A stretch of DNA of 63,556 nt, taken from positions 1-63,556 of the forward strand of contig AMYY01000019.1 in the NCBI GenBank assembly GCA_000335735.1. The letters are read 5' to 3'. The translations under genes and the position numbers were made by a program. Positions 57,212 through 63,556 of the stretch are shown in pieces (positions within the stretch are counted from its first letter, which is position 1; each line of letters opens with the position of its first letter). The notes below the pieces were generated by a model, which ran no database searches, had not been told where the DNA came from, and saw only the letters and a program-made list of their open reading frames with translations. Source of the DNA: an alpha proteobacterium L41A. Lineage in GTDB: Bacteria > Pseudomonadota > Alphaproteobacteria > Caulobacterales > Caulobacteraceae.

Positions 57212-57259
57212 GTCACCAAGGCGGTCGCGGAGGGCGACCCGAAGGGAAGGGCTTTCGAG

Positions 57260-57787
57260 ATGAAGATGATCGGTAAATATTCCGTCGCCAGCGCGCTGCG
57301 TTGGCTGCTGGGCTTCGTCAATGTGTTCGTGATGATCGGCGCCATTGCGACGATCCTGGTCTTCCTGTTCACCCTGATCGTGCCCAGTTTCGGCGCGGGC
57401 CTGATCGACGGACTGAAGGGCGCGACCTCCGATCCGAGCCACACCCTGCAATGGACTGGGCGCTTGACGCTGCTGGGCGCGGCGATGGCCTGCGGCTTCA
57501 CCTGGTGGATCATCAACCGGCTGCGGCGCATCCTGCTGTCGGTCAATCAGGGCGACGCCTTCGAGTTCGCCAACGTCAAACGGCTGCAAGGCGTGGGTCT
57601 GGGCCTGATCGGCATTCAGCTGAGCGCGCTGCTGCTGGTCTTCGTCGCCCCGCAGAGCATCGGCCAGTCGCCGTCCGACTATGACTTCGACCTGGGGTCC
57701 TGGCTGGGCATTCTGGTGGTCTTCATCCTGGCCGAGGTGTTCCGGCAGGGGTCGGCCATGCGCGACGAACAGCTGACCACGGTCTGA
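57260..57787 (+). CDS. DUF2975 membrane protein
   Basis: The 175-residue protein has four transmembrane helices (about 12-40, 66-86, 112-130 and 142-162). It matches DUF2975 by the YSVASALRWLLGFVNVFV start and the IINRLRRILLSVNQGDAFEFANVKRLQGVG linker between helices. DUF2975 proteins are regularly followed by a YozG-like XRE regulator, as here (12 bp apart). The function of the pair is unknown. Confidence 0.9.
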   Translation: MKMIGKYSVASALRWLLGFVNVFVMIGAIATILVFLFTLIVPSFGAGLIDGLKGATSDPSHTLQWTGRLTLLGAAMACGFTWWIINRLRRILLSVNQGDAFEFANVKRLQGVGLGLIGIQLSALLLVFVAPQSIGQSPSDYDFDLGSWLGILVVFILAEVFRQGSAMRDEQLTTV

Positions 57788-57799
57788 GGAGCGCGCGCC

Positions 57800-58018
57800 A
57801 TGATCATGATCCAACTGGACCGGCTGCTGCTCGAACGCCGCATGTCCCTGACCGAACTGTCCGACCGCGTCGGCGTCACCCTGGCCAATCTGTCGATCCT
57901 GAAGACCGGCAAGGCCCGCGCGGTGCGCTTCTCCACCCTGGACGCCCTGTGTCGCGAACTGGACTGCCAGCCCGGCGACCTGATCGTCCAGACGCCGGGG
58001 CCGCAGCCGCAAGACTGA
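57800..58018 (+). CDS. YozG-like XRE-family transcriptional regulator
   Basis: The 72-residue protein is essentially one helix-turn-helix domain: MSLTELSDRVGVTLANLSILKTGKARAVRFSTLDALCRELDCQPGDLI. It is the second gene of the DUF2975 operon. It is probably autoregulatory via the TATCGATA dyads upstream, and possibly modulated by the membrane partner. Confidence 0.92.
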   Translation: MIMIQLDRLLLERRMSLTELSDRVGVTLANLSILKTGKARAVRFSTLDALCRELDCQPGDLIVQTPGPQPQD

Positions 58019-58087
58019 AATCGCGCGTCGCAAAGCCTTGTGGGGCATTGGGAATCGGCCCAATGCCCCCGGCCCGTAACAGAAAGT

Positions 58088-58125
58088 CATCAACTGATGT
58101 CATCAGTTGATGTCATCGCATGATG
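58088..58125. promoter_or_regulatory. Three tandem 13-bp CATC-N4-GATG dyads upstream of the DoxX gene
   Basis: CATCAACTGATG, CATCAGTTGATG and CATCGCATGATG are spaced by a single T. The first two are exact reverse complements. The array lies about 100 bp ahead of the DoxX start and looks like a multimeric operator for an unidentified regulator. Confidence 0.6.
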
Positions 58126-58228
58126 ACAACGCTCTGAAGCGCCGCTATATAGGCTTCAGCGAACGGCTCGCTGGGGAACGCCCCCAGGCCGGATCGCAGC
58201 CGTTCATGACCTTCAGGCGTCCTCCCCG

Positions 58229-58645
58229 ATGACCACCTCGACCTTCACCACCGCGCCGTCGCGCAACCGCGCCGCCTACGCCAACATCGCCCTCTGGACG
58301 CTGCAGGGCTGGATCGCGATGTTCTTCATCGCCGCCGGTTACGCCAAGCTGACCGAGCCGATGACCAACCTGATCAATCTGATGGGCTGGCCGGCCGTTG
58401 CGCCCGAGAACATGGTGCGCGGCCTGGGCGTGGTCGAGATCGTTCTGGCCATGGGCGTGCTGAGCCCGCTGGTCTCGTGGCGGGTGGGTCGCCCCCTGCT
58501 GCTGACGGCGACGGTCGGCCTGATCGTCATGGAAGTGACCATGATGATGATCCACGCGCTGAGCCAGGACTTTGGCCTCGCGGCGGTCAACGCCGTCCTG
58601 CTGGCCATCACCGTCCCGGTGCTGCTGGGCCGCCGCAAGGCCTGA
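58229..58645 (+). CDS. DoxX-family membrane protein
   Basis: The 138-residue protein has four transmembrane helices. The family signature is visible in LQGWIAMFFIAAGYAKLTEPM and EIVLAMGVLSPLV. DoxX proteins are linked to redox and oxidative-stress functions in some bacteria. It is monocistronic, with an elaborate repeated operator upstream and a strong terminator downstream. Confidence 0.88.
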   Translation: MTTSTFTTAPSRNRAAYANIALWTLQGWIAMFFIAAGYAKLTEPMTNLINLMGWPAVAPENMVRGLGVVEIVLAMGVLSPLVSWRVGRPLLLTATVGLIVMEVTMMMIHALSQDFGLAAVNAVLLAITVPVLLGRRKA

Positions 58646-58696
58646 TTGAAAGAGATCGAACGCCGGGCCCCTCTCCCCCTCCAGTCCGGCGTTTGC

Positions 58697-58729
58697 GCCC
58701 GGAGCTTCCCCCCAGGCTCCGGGCTTTTT
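58697..58729 (+). terminator. Rho-independent terminator of the DoxX gene
   Basis: GCCCGGAGC (58697-58705) / GCTCCGGGC (58716-58724) is followed by five T residues. This is a textbook intrinsic terminator about 50 bp past the stop. Confidence 0.92.
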
Positions 58730-58764
58730 CATGCCTGATCCTCGGTAAGGGAGAAAAGCTTACC

Positions 58765-58806
58765 CTTACGTGCGCGTAAGCCTCTTCCCTTTACGCGCAC
58801 GTCAAG
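58765..58806 (+). promoter_or_regulatory. Putative MerR operators: two TTACG-N4-CGTAA-type dyads
   Basis: CTTACG-TGCG-CGTAAG (58765-58780) and TTTACG-CGCA-CGTCAA (58790-58805) are themselves inverted copies of one another; ACGTGCGCGTAA at 58768 is the complement of 58791-58802. They lie just ahead of the MerR gene and resemble LiuR-type fatty/branched-chain acid regulator sites. Confidence 0.6.
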
Positions 58807-58818
58807 TTATGAAGGCGT

Positions 58819-59301
58819 ATGGCCACCGCCGACGACCACCGCACCTATTCCATTCGCCAGCTGTGCCGCGAGTTCGGCGCCACGGCGCGCGCCCTTCGAT
58901 TCTACGAGGACAAGGGCCTGCTGACGCCCGCGCGCAAGGGCCAGACCCGCGTCTATGACGCGCGCGACCGCGCCCGGCTGAAACTGATCCTGAGGGGCCG
59001 CCGCATCGGCTTCACCCTTCAGGAGATCCAGGACATGATGGATCTCTATGATCAGAAGGATCACAACGTCCATCAGATGGCCGTGGCCCTGGTGCGGCAC
59101 CGCGCCCAGATCGCGGCGCTGAAACAGCAGCTGGAAGATATCGAAGGCGCCATCGAGACGGCGGAGACCGCCTGCGCCTGGATGGAATCCAAGCTGTCCG
59201 AACACCGCCCCGACCTGCTGCCGGGCGCCGAAGACTATGAGAAGCTGCTGCGCGCGCGTCTCAACCACGACCACCACCACCCCTTCAAAGCAAGAGCGTA
59301 A
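58819..59301 (+). CDS. MerR-family regulator (acyl-CoA degradation, LiuR-like)
   Basis: The 160-residue protein has an N-terminal winged helix (YSIRQLCREFGATARALRFYEDKGLLTPARKGQTRVY), a dimerisation coiled coil (about 85-125) and a His-rich end (HDHHHPF). The acyl-CoA dehydrogenase gene starts 3 bp after its stop. This places it with MerR regulators of fatty-acid or branched-chain amino-acid breakdown such as LiuR. It probably regulates itself through the twin dyads upstream. Confidence 0.9.
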   Translation: MATADDHRTYSIRQLCREFGATARALRFYEDKGLLTPARKGQTRVYDARDRARLKLILRGRRIGFTLQEIQDMMDLYDQKDHNVHQMAVALVRHRAQIAALKQQLEDIEGAIETAETACAWMESKLSEHRPDLLPGAEDYEKLLRARLNHDHHHPFKARA

Positions 59302-59304
59302 TCC

Positions 59305-61089
<1,785 letters not shown>

Positions 61090-61098
61090 GGCTAATCC

Positions 61099-61160
61099 GT
61101 CTCCTCCCCGCTCTGCGGGGAGGTGGCGCGGCGCCTCTTCGGCGCCGTGACGGAGGGGCT
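61099..61160. repeat. Palindromic repeat, variant subtype
   Basis: CTCCTCCCCGC/GCGGGGAGG is followed by the hairpin GGCGCC...GGCGCC and GACGGAGGGGCT. It pairs head-to-head with 61198-61246 in the gap between the two acyl-CoA dehydrogenase genes. Confidence 0.8.
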
Positions 61161-61197
61161 CTTTCCGTCGCTCATTCTTGAAACCCAGCGGTGGACA

Positions 61198-61246
61198 GAA
61201 CCCCTCCACCGCTTCGCGGTCCCCCTCCCCACGGAGTGGGGAGGAG
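61198..61246. repeat. Palindromic repeat, subtype 1, inverted copy
   Basis: CCCCTCCACCGCTTCGCGGT is followed by CCCCTCCCCACGGAGTGGGGAGG. The closing GGGGAGGAG is 4 bp from the next gene's ATG and serves as its ribosome-binding site. Confidence 0.85.
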
Positions 61247-61248
61247 AC

Positions 61249-62418
61249 ATGATGATGAACGTGCTGGGCAGCCCCGATCCCGATTTCATGCGCGAAGAAG
61301 AGATCACCCTCTTCTCCGACAGCGTCGGCAAATGGATCGACGAGCACGCGCCGCTTGAGAAGGTGCAGCAATGGATCGCCGACTCCTCGGTGCCGCGACA
61401 GCTGTGGAACGACGCGGGCGAGGCGGGCCTCTTGGGCCTGTCGTTGCCGGAAGAGGACGGCGGCTTCGGCGGCGACTATCGGCACGAGGTCGTGCTGATG
61501 CGCCAGCTGGGCTGGAAGGGCGCGGACCACTTCGGCATTTCGCTGCACAATGCGATCGTCATGCCCTACATCTGGCACTACGGCACCGAGGAGCAGAAGC
61601 AGCGCTGGCTGCCGCGCCTGCAATCGGGCGAACTGGTCGGCGCCATCGCCATGACCGAACCGGGCGCCGGCTCGGACCTGCAAGGCGTCAAGACCACGGC
61701 GGTTAAGTCGGGCAACGGCTATGTCGTCAACGGCTCCAAGACCTTCATCACCAACGGCCAGCTGGCGAACTTCATCATCGTGGTCGCCAAGACCGACCCG
61801 GCCGAGGGCGCCAAGGGCACGTCGCTGATCGTTGTCGAGACCGACGGCGCGGAAGGCTTCGAGCGCGGCCGCAACCTGCACAAGATCGGCATGGAGGCGA
61901 ACGACACCTCCGAGCTGTTCTTCAACGACGTGAAGGTCCCGGGCGACAACATCATCGGCGGGACCGAGGGCCAGGGCTTCGTCCAACTGATGCAGCAGCT
62001 GCCCCAGGAGCGGCTGAACATCGCCGTCCAGGGCGTCGCCGCCGCCGAGCGCGGCCTTGAGGCCACCCTGGCCTACGTCAAGGAGCGCAAGGCGTTCGGC
62101 AAACGCGTCATCGACTTCCAGAACACCCAGTTCAAGCTCGCCGAGGTCAAGACCAAGCTGACCGTCGCCAAGGTCTTCACCGATCACTGCATCGGACTGC
62201 ACCTGCAGGGCAAACTCGACGCCGCCACCGCCTCCATGGCCAAATACTGGGTCACCGACATCCAGGGCGAGACCATCGACGAGATGCTCCAGCTCCACGG
62301 CGGCTATGGCTATATGAACGAATATCCCATCGCCCAGCTGTACAAGGACGCCCGCGTCCAGCGCATCTACGGCGGCACGAACGAGATCATGAAGCTGCTG
62401 ATCGCGCGGACGCTGTAG
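61249..62418 (+). CDS. Acyl-CoA dehydrogenase (short form)
   Basis: The 389-residue FAD enzyme has the ACAD motifs GAIAMTEPGAGSDLQG and GYVVNGSKTFITNGQLA. The catalytic-base/FAD region includes MLQLHGGYGYMNEYPIAQLYKDARVQRIYGGTNEIMK. It begins at ATG 61249 (MMMNVLGS); the open frame upstream is repeat sequence. It probably belongs to the MerR-controlled acyl-CoA oxidation unit. The repeat pair between it and the first dehydrogenase could adjust its expression. Confidence 0.95.
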   Translation: MMMNVLGSPDPDFMREEEITLFSDSVGKWIDEHAPLEKVQQWIADSSVPRQLWNDAGEAGLLGLSLPEEDGGFGGDYRHEVVLMRQLGWKGADHFGISLHNAIVMPYIWHYGTEEQKQRWLPRLQSGELVGAIAMTEPGAGSDLQGVKTTAVKSGNGYVVNGSKTFITNGQLANFIIVVAKTDPAEGAKGTSLIVVETDGAEGFERGRNLHKIGMEANDTSELFFNDVKVPGDNIIGGTEGQGFVQLMQQLPQERLNIAVQGVAAAERGLEATLAYVKERKAFGKRVIDFQNTQFKLAEVKTKLTVAKVFTDHCIGLHLQGKLDAATASMAKYWVTDIQGETIDEMLQLHGGYGYMNEYPIAQLYKDARVQRIYGGTNEIMKLLIARTL

Positions 62419-62446
62419 CGCCGAGACAATCGAAAGACAATGATCT

Positions 62447-62596
62447 ATGGTTGCAGAAATGGCGACCATGAAGAAGGACATACTCACCCCGCCTCCCGAA
62501 CGGTGGAAACACCTTCGGTGGGCGAAGCGTGCCTTTTGGAAAGGTGAACGTAAGGCCGCCAAAGCACTGGCTTTGGCTCAGCCTCACAATAGCTGA
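62447..62596 (+). CDS. Small basic hypothetical protein
   Basis: The 49-residue frame starts MVAEMATMKKDILTPP; the third Met at 62468 is an alternative. It continues with the helical Trp/Lys/Arg-rich ERWKHLRWAKRAFWKGERKAAKALALAQ. It lies between the dehydrogenase gene and the GIY-YIG repeat module. The regular amphipathic composition supports a real small protein, but no family is recognised. Confidence 0.45.
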   Translation: MVAEMATMKKDILTPPPERWKHLRWAKRAFWKGERKAAKALALAQPHNS

Positions 62597-62606
62597 CAGT
62601 CAACCT

Positions 62607-62638
62607 CCGCTCATCCCCGCGAAAGCGGGGACCCAGTG
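62607..62638. repeat. Left 32-bp inverted repeat of the GIY-YIG module
   Basis: This is the exact reverse complement of 62948-62979. The core is the hairpin CCCCGCGAAAGCGGGG, flanked by CCGCTCAT and ACCCAGTG. Pairing stops exactly at both edges. Confidence 0.95.
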
Positions 62639-62656
62639 CTTTCGGGGAGCACACCG

Positions 62657-62941
62657 GTGGCCTTCTTCACCTATATCGTCGCCAGCCAGAGGAACGGGAC
62701 GCTCTATACCGGCTCGACCGAGGACATCATCCTCCGCACCGCCCAGCACCGGGACAAACTGTTCAAGGGCTTCTCCGCCAAGTATGGCTGCGCCACACTG
62801 GTCTGGTTCGAGATGCACGACAGCCGCCACGCGGCCTTTGTACGCGAGCGCCAGATCAAGAAATGGAACCGCGTGTGGAAGCTGGAACTGATCGAACGGT
62901 CAAATCCAGCATGGCGCGATCTGTTCGACGACCTGATCTGA
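62657..62941 (+). CDS. GIY-YIG endonuclease-domain protein
   Basis: The 94-residue single-domain nuclease starts at GTG 62657. The GIY-YIG elements are TYIV (5-8) and YTG (17-19). The catalytic Arg is in ILRTAQHR (R27) and the metal Glu in FVRERQIKKW (E64). This short type is related to the YhbQ/UPF0213 group. It lies between perfect inverted repeats, 18 bp from the left and 6 bp from the right, and almost fills the element. It may act on the repeats' hairpins. Confidence 0.9.
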   Translation: MAFFTYIVASQRNGTLYTGSTEDIILRTAQHRDKLFKGFSAKYGCATLVWFEMHDSRHAAFVRERQIKKWNRVWKLELIERSNPAWRDLFDDLI

Positions 62942-62947
62942 GGCTCT

Positions 62948-62979
62948 CACTGGGTCCCCGCTTTCGCGGGGATGAGCGG
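62948..62979. repeat. Right 32-bp inverted repeat of the GIY-YIG module
   Basis: This is the perfect complement of 62607-62638. It is followed by a T-tract (TTTTTTG), so it can also work as a terminator for the nuclease gene. The rsmE start codon lies 7 bp further on. Confidence 0.95.
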
Positions 62980-62986
62980 TTTTTTG

Positions 62987-63556
62987 ATGATACGTTTGTG
63001 CGTTAAGGGCACCCTCGCCCCTGCCGCTGCTGTGGCCCCCACCCTCGACCAGTCGCGCTATCTGACCCAGGTCATGCGGCTGAAGGCCGGGGATGATCTG
63101 CTGGTGTTCAACGGGCGCGATGGGGAGTGGCGCTGCACGGTCGCGGAAGTGCTGAAGAAGGGCGTGATCCTGCGCGCCGAGGAACAGGTGCGACCCCAGA
63201 CATTCGGTCCCGACCTGGAACTGATCGTGGCGGTGGTGAAGAAGGCGCGGGTCGAGACCATCGTGGAGAAGGCCGCCGAGCTGGGCGCGCGCCGAGTGCG
63301 GCTGGTCCTGACCAAACGCACCAACGCCGACCGCATCCGCCTGGACCGGCTGGACGCCATCGCCGAGGAGGCCGCCGAACAGACCGGGCGGATGGACGTG
63401 CCCGTGGTCGATGATCCGATCAAGCTGGACGCCCTGCTGGACGGCTGGGAGACCGGACGCCGGCTGATGTTCTGCGATGAGACGGGCGGCGCGCCGGCGA
63501 TATCGGCGCTTATTCCGCCCCCATTGGGGGAGGGGGACCGCGCGCAGCGTGGTGGA
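62987..63556 (+). CDS. rsmE: 16S rRNA m3U1498 methyltransferase RsmE (partial, runs off the window)
   Basis: The first 190 codons are present. A PUA-like N-terminus (SRYLTQVMRLKAGDDLLVFNGRDGEW) is followed by the SPOUT-type entry ELIVAVVKKARVETIVEKAAELGARRVRLVLTKRTNADRIRLDRLDAIAEEAAEQTGR and the MFCDETGG strand. After GAPAISAL the frame enters a palindromic repeat (IPPPLGEGDRAQRGG), so the catalytic end is not visible. Whether the frame resumes RsmE sequence cannot be judged here. Confidence 0.85.
   Translation, partial: MIRLCVKGTLAPAAAVAPTLDQSRYLTQVMRLKAGDDLLVFNGRDGEWRCTVAEVLKKGVILRAEEQVRPQTFGPDLELIVAVVKKARVETIVEKAAELGARRVRLVLTKRTNADRIRLDRLDAIAEEAAEQTGRMDVPVVDDPIKLDALLDGWETGRRLMFCDETGGAPAISALIPPPLGEGDRAQRGG
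63515..63556. repeat. Palindromic repeat, subtype 1, inside rsmE
   Basis: GCCCCCATTGGGGGAGGGGGACC and then GCGCGCAGCGTGGTGGA match the other subtype-1 copies. It sits inside the rsmE reading frame and continues beyond the window. Confidence 0.8.

Overview
The window looks like chromosomal DNA of an alphaproteobacterium of the order Caulobacterales, most likely Brevundimonas or a close relative. The evidence is very high GC, a complete ctrA gene whose upstream region carries clustered GANTC and TTAA motifs, a MucR regulator, DUF2336 proteins, a fliIJ pair, a TonB-dependent receptor, and dispersed CTCCCCC/GGGGGAG palindromic repeats. No rRNA, tRNA or CRISPR array was recognised.

Layout, part 1 (1-24.6 kb). 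A gene-transfer-agent/phage-type terminase large subunit follows a small companion ORF split by an in-frame TAG. Next come a YcgN-type cysteine-cluster protein, a DUF559 nuclease bracketed by palindromic repeats, a TetR-SMR efflux operon, an ABC-F ATPase, an alpha/beta hydrolase and a large hybrid histidine kinase. A 0.7-kb gene-free stretch with two strong hairpins precedes a secreted TonB-C-like protein, an orphan NMT1/THI5-type binding protein, DUF2336 genes, mucR and cysK. A LytTR remnant, two chemoreceptors, an outer-membrane porin-like protein and a divergent Lrp/EamA-exporter pair complete this part.

Part 2 (24.6-38.7 kb). fliI-fliJ is followed by a GH10 xylanase whose 5' end runs into a repeat pair. 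Two small acid-shock-like secreted proteins lie divergent from an OmpR/histidine-kinase pair. Two beta-lactamase-fold hydrolases, a HicB-HicA-like toxin-antitoxin pair, ctrA, a DnaA-domain-IV-like/DUF6456 pair, sufE and a DivJ/PleC-type kinase follow.

Part 3 (38.7-43.8 kb) is an accessory zone with visibly lower GC in places. It holds a DUF4238 gene, then a membrane protein, an ImmA/IrrE metallopeptidase and a Beta-family protein in tandem, facing a convergent sce7726-type nuclease-like gene. The last is joined to lepA by a 4-bp overlap. This module is a good candidate for an uncharacterised defence or stress system.

Part 4 (43.8-63.6 kb). lepA, an RND efflux pair, a HisKA_2 kinase, a TonB receptor, nhaA, selO, a DUF2975/XRE pair and a DoxX protein lead to a MerR regulator with two acyl-CoA dehydrogenases. 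A GIY-YIG nuclease sits between perfect 32-bp inverted repeats. The 5' part of rsmE, into which a palindromic repeat has entered in frame, ends the window.

The most interesting pattern is that two small nuclease genes of different families (DUF559 and GIY-YIG) are each bracketed by their own palindromic repeat family. One of these families is scattered through the window, mostly as head-to-head pairs. This resembles REPIN/RAYT organisation but with different nucleases.
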